Source of the DNA: Hofstenia miamia
Lineage: Eukaryota > Xenacoelomorpha > Acoela
Direction: 5' to 3'
Length of the DNA stretch: 64,000 nt
NCBI GenBank assembly: GCA_004352715.1
Contig: SCFE01000053.1
Span: 442,529 to 506,528 of the forward strand
Shown: one piece after another, positions 24,625-34,808 of the stretch
Layout: each line of letters begins with the position of its first letter
Position numbering within the stretch: the first letter of the stretch is position 1
The notes under the pieces: generated by a model
What the model was told of the DNA's origin: nothing
Databases searched by the model: none
Seen by the model: only the letters and a program-made list of their open reading frames with translations
Position numbers and translations under genes: made by a program

Positions 24625-24678
24625 TGGTCTTTGACCTGAGACGCCGTGGATATTGCCGATGGTGTTGTACTGACGTCA
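24497..24678. promoter_or_regulatory. Possible promoter: CCAAT-box repeats plus a CRE palindrome
   Basis: Three CTGATTGG-type inverted CCAAT boxes (24523, about 24565, about 24608) lie within 60-150 bp of a perfect CRE, TGACGTCA, at 24671-24678, in a patch far less AT-rich than its surroundings. NF-Y and CREB/ATF-type sites in this arrangement are common in animal core promoters. The 1000-N gap starts 100 bp further on, so the served transcript may be in the gap. Inference from motifs only. Confidence 0.4.
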
Positions 24679-24777
24679 TGGAAGTCATGTACTTTTACTA
24701 GTTTTTGTGTTATTTATGTGATCTAATTTAGTTTGCATTTTTTACTTTCCCACTTTCCCATACTTTTTAGTTTTAAT

Positions 24778-25777
24778 NNNNNNNNNNNNNNNNNNNNNNN
24801 NNNNNNNNNNNNNNNNNNNNNNNNNNNNNNNNNNNNNNNNNNNNNNNNNNNNNNNNNNNNNNNNNNNNNNNNNNNNNNNNNNNNNNNNNNNNNNNNNNNN
24901 NNNNNNNNNNNNNNNNNNNNNNNNNNNNNNNNNNNNNNNNNNNNNNNNNNNNNNNNNNNNNNNNNNNNNNNNNNNNNNNNNNNNNNNNNNNNNNNNNNNN
25001 NNNNNNNNNNNNNNNNNNNNNNNNNNNNNNNNNNNNNNNNNNNNNNNNNNNNNNNNNNNNNNNNNNNNNNNNNNNNNNNNNNNNNNNNNNNNNNNNNNNN
25101 NNNNNNNNNNNNNNNNNNNNNNNNNNNNNNNNNNNNNNNNNNNNNNNNNNNNNNNNNNNNNNNNNNNNNNNNNNNNNNNNNNNNNNNNNNNNNNNNNNNN
25201 NNNNNNNNNNNNNNNNNNNNNNNNNNNNNNNNNNNNNNNNNNNNNNNNNNNNNNNNNNNNNNNNNNNNNNNNNNNNNNNNNNNNNNNNNNNNNNNNNNNN
25301 NNNNNNNNNNNNNNNNNNNNNNNNNNNNNNNNNNNNNNNNNNNNNNNNNNNNNNNNNNNNNNNNNNNNNNNNNNNNNNNNNNNNNNNNNNNNNNNNNNNN
25401 NNNNNNNNNNNNNNNNNNNNNNNNNNNNNNNNNNNNNNNNNNNNNNNNNNNNNNNNNNNNNNNNNNNNNNNNNNNNNNNNNNNNNNNNNNNNNNNNNNNN
25501 NNNNNNNNNNNNNNNNNNNNNNNNNNNNNNNNNNNNNNNNNNNNNNNNNNNNNNNNNNNNNNNNNNNNNNNNNNNNNNNNNNNNNNNNNNNNNNNNNNNN
25601 NNNNNNNNNNNNNNNNNNNNNNNNNNNNNNNNNNNNNNNNNNNNNNNNNNNNNNNNNNNNNNNNNNNNNNNNNNNNNNNNNNNNNNNNNNNNNNNNNNNN
25701 NNNNNNNNNNNNNNNNNNNNNNNNNNNNNNNNNNNNNNNNNNNNNNNNNNNNNNNNNNNNNNNNNNNNNNNNNNNNN
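24778..25777. other. Assembly gap, exactly 1000 N
   Basis: A round-number run of N, so a placeholder of unknown true length. Long frames that cross it are artefacts. Confidence 0.99.
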
Positions 25778-26142
25778 CTTTGACCTTCCATCGTGCAAAC
25801 CGGCAGCCAAACCCCGATTTTCTTCAAATAACATTCGACACCGGTTGCGCTTCTGCAGGCAATGCCAACACTACACCCCTGAGATGTGGCATCAAGTAAT
25901 GTTTAGTGACGAATCCAAAATTTGCCAGTTTACATTATACCAAAGATTCAACACACGTTACACCCAAAAAACTGTCCGCTAAGCACCTTCTGTGATGATT
26001 TGGTGTGCTATAACTGCGAATGGGCGTGCTGGACTGAATTTGATTCCTCACAACGAGACAGTCACAGCCAAGGCTTAACTCAAAATAATTCAGGAGAAAG
26101 TTCCCATGTTAATGCAGCTTCGTGGAACATCTGTACTACAAC
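25778..26142 (+). pseudogene. Tc1-like transposase fragment
   Basis: Directly after the gap. Across frames it reads AAKPRFSSNNIRHRLRFCRQ, then MWHQVMFSDESK (the first catalytic Asp of the DDE domain), a stop near the APS, and VMIWCAITANGRAGLNLIPH, then NETVTA. These are the ordered signatures of Tc1-type transposases (FSDES, vmvWGai, G..L..i). It is broken by frameshifts and ends at the single N at 26143. Confidence 0.75.
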
Positions 26143-26143
26143 N

Positions 26144-26420
26144 CCTGCAAATGTTGTTCCTTTTAAAAATTTCAGGAAATACGACAAAGTTGTACTGCAA
26201 ATGTCACTCTAATTATTATCAAGTAATAAAGTGGAAGCAAATAGTTTTGCGACATGACCTAATTGATAATCAAAATGTTGCATATTCCATTTTGGGTAAA
26301 TATACTGTTTTTCACAGACTATGCAAATGCAACCTCATGTAGCCTGCTCAGTATATATAACTAAGTAACTTGTAAGTAATATTTCAATATTGAATTACAA
26401 GATGGTCACGATCACTGGCT
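26144..26420 (+). mobile_element. piggyBac 5' fragment with internal-deletion junction
   Basis: 26144-26403 repeats 27316-27583 of the nearby piggyBac element with a few differences and one 9-base indel. At 26402 it switches to GATGGTCACGATCACTGGC, which otherwise occurs near the 3' end of the same element (29766 and 30345), then to a TA run. This is the form of an internally deleted copy. It starts right after a single N and lacks the terminal repeat. Confidence 0.65.
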
Positions 26421-26438
26421 ATATATATATATATATAG

Positions 26439-27268
26439 TAAGCCATCTTGAAATAGTTCTCATTCCATCAGATTTTATTAAAACAATTCATAAACGTCCA
26501 AATTGTTCTACGTAAATATAATCAATATTTTAGACCTTAATGAAATACACTCGCTGTTTAGAAAAGGATTACATCAATATTTTATGTTTAGTTTCTACCC
26601 TTGTGAATAACGACACACAAATATTCACGAATTCCTTTTAGAATTAAATTTACTAATGTACTATCGTCGCTCGAAGATAAAAATTGTAATATCTCTATGA
26701 TGATTTTGTCAATACTAAAGATATACATTTAGTAGTTCTGATTATATAAAGGTGGAAATACCGTTCCTCACTATTTTAAAATTTTAATAGTATACTGATT
26801 TAGACAAAGAAATATTTCAAATTTTCTAAGGCAAGCAATTATTCCCAACTAATTAACTATCTAGAGTAAAAATGACTTTCCAGATATTTAGAATTTTTAA
26901 TTAGAAAGGCCTTTAACTGTTTTCTAATGTAACACTTTAAAGAAAGCGTTGTCTTTGAAATAGCGTAACGTTTTTGAACAAAACCGTTTATAGGATTACA
27001 ACATTATTTTTAGAAAGTGAGTGGAATCCAAATTACCAAATGTAATATTCACTCAGCGAATTTAAACTGTTGTTCGACTTAGTTTTTGTAAAAGGAAATC
27101 CCAAATATACGTTAGCTTCATTTGAAAAATGGAAAGTTAAAAAGAATAGTCTTTTTCGAAGAAAACTGGATTATTATTAATTTTTTTAACATTATGAACA
27201 ATACAAACAACTGCTCTAGACAGTCTAGTTTTAAATAGATTGTATTTCTCGTTTTTGTTTATACTTAA
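26439..27268. other. Intergenic, nothing recognised
   Basis: AT-rich sequence between the piggyBac fragment and the complete piggyBac element. TTAA target copy at 27265-27268. Confidence 0.5.
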
Positions 27269-30200
27269 CCTTGTTCTGCCCATTGTACACTATAGTGTAC
27301 AAACTAATTGTTTGCCTGCAAATGTTGTTCCTTTTAAAAATTTCAGGAAATACGACAAAGTTGTACTGCAAATGTCACTCTAATTATTATCAAGTAATAA
27401 AGTGGAAGCAAATAGTTTTGCGACATGATCTAATTGATAATCAATATGTTGCATATTCCATTTTGGGTAAATATAATGTTTTTCACAGACTATGCAAATG
27501 CAACCTCATGTAGCCTGCTCAGTATATATAACTAAGTAACAGAAAAATTTGTAAGTAATATTTCAATATTGAATTACAAGATCAGCAAAATTTTAGTTGA
27601 ATTGGGCATATACATCAAGAACTCAATTTCATTTTAAGTTTGTGCATTATAATGCACAGTGGTCGTTTGAATAGTTTGTACATTATAGTGACTTGATGCA
27701 TATATTTGTTTAAGATGAATGTTGATTACTCAAATTTGTATTGGCGACCCTACAAACGCGGTTATGCTATCTGTGTCCAATGGGATAAAGAATTCAATCA
27801 TCATGAGGAATTTGTGCCAGTTGAAAAGCTCTTACCACTTCAGCCTAATACTGATGAATTGAAAGGTGGAACTCCTGTAAAAATGCAATGGGGCAAGATA
27901 TGGTGGACAGGATATATTAAGAAATATCAGGTAATTTATTTTTAACCCTATTTCAAATGATCATGATCAGTTTTTATATTTACATTGTGGTTCATAGCTG
28001 TTAATTTAGTAGTCTCAAGTTATGGACCAACAAATTGAAGCATATTCATCTATTTCCCACAGTCCATTGAGAGGAACTTATAGCTGTTCAGAAAATAATC
28101 GTTCAGAAGATAAGAAATCACCTGAAACAGTAAAAAAATATAATTTAAATACAAATGCGTTATACGTATTTAGGATATTGAAGTCTCAGATGATTACCCC
28201 TCATCATCTGTTTACAGCCTGCGAGAACGACATTCAGTAATAAGTTGCTATGACAATTTCTCAGAAGAATTTGACAGAAATTCTGAACAGGATACATCAA
28301 GCAATGAAGAATCAATTGGCATCGAGCTTAATGATGAAGTTTCTTCAACATCTGAAAATGAAGCTGATCATAAAGAAAACATACGATGGCGAAGGCGCAT
28401 ACAAGTTTTCCCAAAGTTGGATTGCACATATGTTTGAGAGAAAGCATCAGAAACTCGAACACCATTACAATATTATTTGGACTATTTTTCAAATGAGTTT
28501 CTGCAAACAATATGTGATTTTTCGAACATATATGAAAGAGAAAAATGACCAAATTCTACATTTACAATTTCTATAAGTGATTTAAGGTTGTTTCTTGGAA
28601 CGACAATATGGATGTCACTTATTAAACTACCTGATACTAGGTTTTATTGGAACACATATATTCGAGTTCACCAAGTGGTAGATCACATTACTCGAAATAA
28701 ATGTGAAAAAATAAAAGGAATTCTATATTTTTGCGAAAATTCCAAACTTCACGAAGAATCCTCAAAAACACGAAAATTTAATTTACTTTTCAGAGAATTT
28801 AATCGTGTTGCAAATGAAATTTCGTACAAGGAACATCTCAGCATAGATGAACAAATAGTTCCTTATAAGGGAGTGAAATCTGGAGGATTGCGACAATATA
28901 ATCCCCACAAGCCCAAAAAATGGGGATATAAGTTATTTCTCATGTGTGAAGAAGGTGGTCTCATCCATAACATAGAGTTCTATGCTGGACAACAAGATTG
29001 GCATAATGTAGAATTGGAGAATATTCACATAGGAAAGTCAGGGCAAGTTGTTATTCGCCAATGTCAGAAAATACCTTCAGGTTTCAATTTCAAAGTTGCT
29101 TTTGATAACTGGTTTAACTCTCCTGAGCTCATGATATACTTAGCCAATAAATTAAATATTTACTGTATAGGCACAGTTCGCATCAATAGATGTAAAGGTT
29201 TGACATTTTCAACAGATAAAAAGATGAAAGAGCATGGAAGAGGATCATGTGATGAACGACAATGTGAAGAAAAGGGTGTTTTGCTAAATGCAATAAAATG
29301 GTTTGACAGAAAACCTGTTTATGTTACCAGTACATTTGTTGGTCGTTATCCAATTGATAAAGCAAAACGTTTTGATCGCAGTCAAAAGGAACAGGTTGAA
29401 ATTGATTGCCCAAAAATAATAAAGACATACAATGCAACAATGGGGTTCGTTGATGAAATAAATCGTTATGTATCACTATACCGAACTACGGCACATTGTA
29501 ATAAACGCCACTACATCAAACTTTTCTTTCATTACAATGATCTTGCTTGTGTTAACAGTTGGTTGTTATATCGGAGAGACTGTGAAGATATCAATATGGT
29601 GCCAAAATACTCTTTGTATGAATTCAAATGTTACATTGCATAGGCACTGTCAAAAATAGAGCCCTCAGCAATAAAAGGTAGGTCTCTACAAGATGATGAA
29701 AGACATATGAAAAGAAAACGTGGAGGAGCTTCCATTCAATTTCCTGTCCAAGATATACGATTAGATGGTCACGATCACTGGCCTGAAGCAGTACAACAGA
29801 TCGGTCGATGTAAGAATCAGCTATGTNATCATGTGATGAACGACAATGTGAAGAAAAGGGTATTTTGCTAAATGCAATAAAGTCGTTTGACAGAAAACCT
29901 GTTTATGTTACCAGTAGATTTGTTGGTCGTTATCCAAATGATAAAGCAAAACGTTTTGATAGCAGTCAAAAGGAACAGGTTGAAATTGATTGCCCAAAAA
30001 TAATAAAGACATACAATGCAACAATGGGGATGGTTGATGAAATAAATCGTTATGTATCACTATACCGAACTACGGCACATTGTAATATACATCAATACAT
30101 CAACCTTTTCTTTCATTACAATGATCTTGCTTGTGTTAACAGTTGGTTGTTATATCGGAGAGACTGTGAAGATATCAATATGGTGCCAAAATACTCTGTA

Positions 30201-30741
30201 TGAATTCAAATGTTACATTGCATAGGCACTGTCAAAAATAGAGCCCTCAGCAATAAAAGGTAGGTCTCTACAAGATGATGAAAGACATATGAAAAGAAAA
30301 CGTGGAGGAGCTTCCATTCAATTTCCTGTCCAAGATATACGATTAGATGGTCACGATCACTGGCCTGAAGCAGTACAACAGATCGGTCGATGTAAGAATC
30401 AGCTATGTAGATCAAGAACATATTTCAAATGTGTACAGTGCACTGTTCACATTTTGTATTTCAAAAAGTCAATTGTTTCATGGCCTTTAATAATGTACAA
30501 TCATCATATACTTAGTTATGATAATCAAATGTTTCTTTTGTGTAAATAAAATATGGCAATACTAAATATTGTTCACTTAAATTTGCTTTTTGAAGTTTGT
30601 GAATGATATTGTACAAACTTCTTAACTGCCCAATGAACGCTAATGTACAAACTCAGCGCGAGCAAAATAATTAGAGATTTGATTAATTAAAAAAACAAGA
30701 TTTCGAAAACAAATAATTTAAGATGCCCTGGGAGAACAAGG
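27269..30741 (+). mobile_element. piggyBac transposon with TTAA duplications and both terminal repeats
   Basis: TTAA at 27265-27268 is followed by CCTTGTTCTGCCCA, and the right end is GGGAGAACAAGG followed by TTAA at 30742-30745, so the inverted repeat is CCTTGTTCT(G/C)CC. Subterminal copies of a palindromic motif TTGTACA(C/T)TATAGTG or its complement occur at 27282-27305, 27636-27658, 27676-27692, 30594-30620 and 30636-30655; these may be transposase-binding sites. The length of 3473 bp includes about 580 bp duplicated around a single N at 29827, so the real element is probably near 2.9 kb. The transposase inside is mutated. Confidence 0.9.
27706..30420 (+). pseudogene. piggyBac transposase (DDE_Tnp_1_7 type), three exons, broken
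   Basis: Exons 27706-27930, 28013-28129 and 28174 onward join in phase 0. Exon 1 is an N-terminal segment with two WxxPY/WW stretches. Exons 2-3 are acidic and Ser-rich, then PLQYYLDYFSNEFLQTICDF. The catalytic core at 28588-29640 has LSIDEQIVPYKG (first Asp), VAFDNWFNSPELM (second Asp) and MGFVDEINRY (third Asp region), with NPHKPKKWGYKLF. A Cys-rich tail (GRCKNQLCRSRTYFKCVQC) ends it. Damage: in-frame TGA at 28435, a frameshift near 28545-28575, and an in-frame TAG at 29641 after CYIA. The 3' part 29244-29826 is repeated as 29828-30407 across the N. Non-functional as assembled. Confidence 0.88.
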
Positions 30742-30745
30742 TTAA

Positions 30746-32070
30746 ATCCTTCCGGATAATGATTTGAAGCCAGAAGTAATTGTAAAATTCTTCAAGAAAT
30801 GATTTATTACCAATGAATGGATGGAACAGACGTAGATGTTTAATGGGGTAATTAAGAAACACCTTTCTATAACGACGCAATTTTACCCTACAAATGAAAT
30901 CATGAGCGGAATAATTACTAGTGTCTTATTATTACATTCTAAGAGGTGGTGAGAAGTTTCCGCATATAATTTTTAGACTATATAAACGCTTTTAAAAATG
31001 GAAAGGAAATAATTTTATTGGAAATTATATTTTATGGGTCCCTATGATATTAATCCCACATAGCTACATAACAGACTCTTCGTTACAATGAAAATATGAT
31101 GCCATTCTGCTTAGTCATTAATAAATGCAGCGAATATATGTATACATGTATTCAAAAATTTTTATAATTTTAAAAAGATGAAAAGGCCCCACGTAGTATA
31201 TTTGACACTAAGATAAAGTTGATATAGATAAAGGATAAATTATTTACAAAAGATAAAAGAAAGCAAATTATAACACAAAATATGAAAGCACCAAAATAAA
31301 ATTAAGGGAAATAGCAAAAGCACCGCTAAGCGGCAAAGAATTCCCAAATGCCACAGGATTTACTTCTGCTAAGGTAGAATCCTCCAGATTTGAAGAGGTG
31401 TAGAGTTGCCGAGTTTGAATGTCTAAAAAGATTAATTCAAAGCTACAACTTATTACGTATAACACAATAGTTCAAAACATTAGAAAGTTTTATTATAGAG
31501 TTAATTAAAACATGAGTATTGAAAATATATTTGTGCGCATGATCACTTCTTTCGGAAAAAGTTACTGACGAGTAAAATTTGAAGTACAAAATTAGTTTTG
31601 GTATGCAAAAATACGAATATAGAGAAATTGAACAGCAGAAACAGCGAATAGATTTTTGCCGTTATATAATATACATGTACATCGGAGTATTTAAGCGAAA
31701 ACAGTGCTGAATAAACGGTAGAAATTAACAATTATTGAGAAATTACTTCATATTTTAGTACCTCAATAACTCAATTTTTACGAAACTTTTCACAATTTTA
31801 TCCAAATTTCAATCAATTAAAAAGTGTTTAGACTGACCTCTCATTTCTTGTATTTATCCGGCATTGTCTATAAGCTACAAAAGCAACTACATAAAAACAG
31901 CCAATCGTATCGCAAAATTCTATTCAATTACTGCTAGATTTCTTTGCGTGTGTTTCCCCATGGATCTCTGTAGCATAATAGACCTCCATGGTTTTCACAT
32001 GCACGCTAGAGGGGATGAAAAATATATCGTTAGTCGCATTGAGCTAATAATTGCATTTGATTGGTTAACC
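30746..32070. other. Intergenic, nothing recognised
   Basis: AT-rich sequence between the piggyBac and a hAT MITE; short frames on both strands show no domain. Confidence 0.5.
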
Positions 32071-32337
32071 CAATGGTTCTCAACCTTTCTTGGACTGTGA
32101 CCACCAATACTGTTTCCAATGTGGGGGCGACTCCCAACGAAATATTGTCGACTACTTCCTCAATATTTAAGCTATTTCGACAGCTTTGGTATCATTTTAA
32201 ACGTCTTTTCTAGATCAAAGCAAAAATTCAAGCTTCTAATAACATGAAAAATTTGAAGGATTTATTGAAAAAAATTCCGAGGAACGAGGCGACCCCTTGC
32301 AAATGATCATTTGCACCCCTCAAGTTGAGAACCGCTG
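32071..32337. mobile_element. hAT-type MITE (CARYGGTTCTCAACC termini)
   Basis: 267 bp with imperfect inverted ends: CAATGGTTCTCAACCTTTC on the left and CAAGTTGAGAACCGCTG on the right (complement CAGCGGTTCTCAACTTG). CAGTGGTTCTCAACC is a well-known hAT terminus in many animals. Flanks GGTTAACC and GTTTACAC match at only five of eight positions, so the duplication is old or misplaced. Confidence 0.7.
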
Positions 32338-32859
32338 GTTTACACGATTGTTGCGCAATTCACACTATGCATTGTTGTTGCTTCGTTACGCAGTTATTCA
32401 TTTACAGAGAGTGATGGTGTTCAACTAGGATAAATTCTTTACGTTTGCATCTGATAAGTTAGATGCGCCTTGCAAATTATGTGGACCCTTCTAAGAACCT
32501 AAAAGCTTCATAATGAAAAGCAAATATAATTTTCAGCAACACAAAGCTTGAACACAGTGAACATTTCCGACAAGAAATTTTGGAACGTCTCAGAGGGCAA
32601 ACGACATTGAAAGTTGCTCATGGCGCACTTAAATCACAACTTTCTCTATTTTGAAGCAGGATCCATTAATAGTGCAGTTTTAAACAATTTAAACATTTAA
32701 TGTCAGGATTACTACTATAGAGGGATTCAGAAACTTTATGAATGTTGTTGAAAGCCGATACACAAAATCACTTCTTAACCAGTCATCAAAATATTATAGA
32801 AAATCGCAAGAGAACATCAGAGTAAATTAGTCAAGAAATTAAATTTTAATCACTATTCT

Positions 32860-33960
32860 CTATTACTAAATGAGTGGACTGGTAGAAACAGAATGGCCTA
32901 TCTTGGATGGAGCGCCAGCTTATTTTTTACAAAGAAACAGTTTCAAATCGAATTATTATTCTTTGAGCCGATGAACGGAAGTGATACTATTTCAATTGTA
33001 TCCAAATCAAGGGATGTTTTGGATATTCTTGGAATACAGAAAATGCCGTTTCGGTTCACTTTCAATGACGCATCGTTTGAGGAAACTTGTGAGGATGAAT
33101 TTGACGACCCTGAAATTCGCATTTACAGTGAACACAACGATGTGGTTACAAAATGTGCTGCTCATTTGCTATAATTGGTGGTATCTGATGGGCTTAAGGA
33201 AACAAACTCTTATACGAAAAAAAGAAAAATAATAACCAAGTGTCAACAAATCAAGTCGGATGCTAAGTCATCAAAGTTCTGTGAAAAATTGAGAAAAGAA
33301 TAAAGCAGAAGGTGGAAGACAACTTGACATTATTGATGATTGAATCTATCACATGTCTGCTTCTATCGGTGAATGATTCTCTTAAGGTAATATTGATAAA
33401 TTAAAATTTCGCGTGTATACAACTAGTTTTTTAGGCAGCGAAAAGAGATGCTCTTGTGATAGATATTGACAAAGTGGATATTCTGAAATAGCTCACAAAT
33501 TTGTTGTTTTTCTGAATGCAACCAATGAAATAGAGTGACAAAGTGACAATTGATTTGGTTATGCCAACTATTATGCCACTTAAAAAAGGTATACTCATTG
33601 CATGAAGGATTACCTACATTCAACATTCATATGATAGCAACAATTTTGGATTTAACAATGAAGGTTTCATTCTGTGACGATGCCGGATACTTTTTGATAT
33701 TGAAATCTGTCGATTGATATTTCTCAAATAAAGAAAAAAATTCATCTTAGCTAAAAAAATATACCATCTGATGTCATTGCCATTAACCAATCGACAACTT
33801 ATTCATCTGCACCTACAGAGAAGCGCCCTCGCTTATCAGATTATAAAAAGACATGCATCAATTTACCAACTTCTACCTCAGAGGATGCAAAAATATATCT
33901 CCCAGTTTCCTTAGTCATGAACAATTACGACCGCATGCGAAAATTGTAATATTGTTATTT
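32860..33960 (+). pseudogene. hAT transposase remnant
   Basis: The frame 32893-33174 ends DVVTKCAAHLL and continues after a one-base shift as LVVSDGLKETNSYTKK, together the hAT hallmark CxAHxLNLVVxDGL. Upstream it reads FRFTFNDASFEETCEDEFDD, plausible for the preceding acidic region. No intact frame. Element ends were not found. Confidence 0.55.
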
Positions 33961-34129
33961 TTCTTTGTCATCAGATTCAGAAACATTAAAAAGGATTTGT
34001 TTTAGGTGTTTTACGAGTTAATAAGTGTTGGCTAAAATTTCATATATAAGCGGTTTAAGCGATAACCGACATTGAAATAAGCGAATTAAATACTCTGATA
34101 TATACAGGGTGAACCAGATATAACCAGCC

Positions 34130-34444
34130 CAGGATGGCAAACGGGTCAGAGAAATATATTGCTTGAAGGATTCCTCTGAAATATTAGTGGAAAACTAACC
34201 ATGCATTTCCATTTAATATACAATCTACTATGCTATATAAAACCTACTCTTAAATTAATGTTAATGACATTCTTTCATGTTAGTTTTGTCAAACATTTGC
34301 AAATACAACACGGGTCAAAAGCTGACAGTCTGACCATGGGTCTGGTCATTGGTTAACATATTATGAATCGGGCGGGTCATGGGTCAATTGTCTGAGGGAC
34401 GAGTTGGGCCGTGGGTGAAAATATATGACCCGTTTGCCACTCTG
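34130..34444. mobile_element. hAT-type MITE with near-perfect 8-bp duplication
   Basis: 315 bp. Left end CAGGATGGCAAACGGGTC, right end complement CAGAGTGGCAAACGGGTC, flanked by AACCAGCC (34122-34129) and AACCAGAC (34445-34452), 7 of 8 identical. The interior repeats GGGTCATG/GACCATGGGTC motifs. No coding capacity. Confidence 0.82.
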
Positions 34445-34705
34445 AACCAGACACTCTTCAATCAGTCCCAACTCCCAAACTATACCGACGATTACGCTGA
34501 AATTTCGCATATATACGCGCTTTGTATGCTTTTGTATATACTCTAGATATGTACATTTTTTGTGCATTAAACATATATATGAAATTTTTTTAAAAAACTT
34601 GTCTTTTCCCATAATTCATTGTAAGATATATATATATATATATATATATATGTAATAAAATATTATTACTACAAAGAAAATCAAAGTTGTGTAAGAAATT
34701 AATAC

Positions 34706-34808
34706 CTGGATTATAATAGTCACTCAGCGTCATCACGGCAGGCTTAACAGCAGCAACATCTGAACCTCGTGGAAATTCAATTATCACGCAAGTATCGCTT
34801 GTTAATAA
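34706..34808 (-). CDS. TEP gene B last recognised exon
   Basis: 103 bp, equal to gene A 20535-20637. It reads [20 protein letters not shown] then TLSDYYNP and ends in phase 1. The acceptor is GTTTAG and the donor GTATTAA. The terminal exon should lie below 34706 but I could not identify it. Confidence 0.87.

Noticed and set aside
24497-24678. MHC class II-type X/Y-box promoter
   Set aside because: The Y box (CTGATTGG) and CRE-like X2 motif are common in many promoters; no MHC gene is visible and the window looks invertebrate.
24733-25899. Long open frames on both strands across 24778-25777 (and 45891-47270)
   Set aside because: They are open only because the gap N run has no stops; except for the GC-rich start at 47270 the real flanks are not coding.
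32893-33174. Stand-alone 93-codon gene
   Set aside because: The frame continues after a one-base shift into the hAT CxAHxLNLVV signature, so it is a broken transposase.
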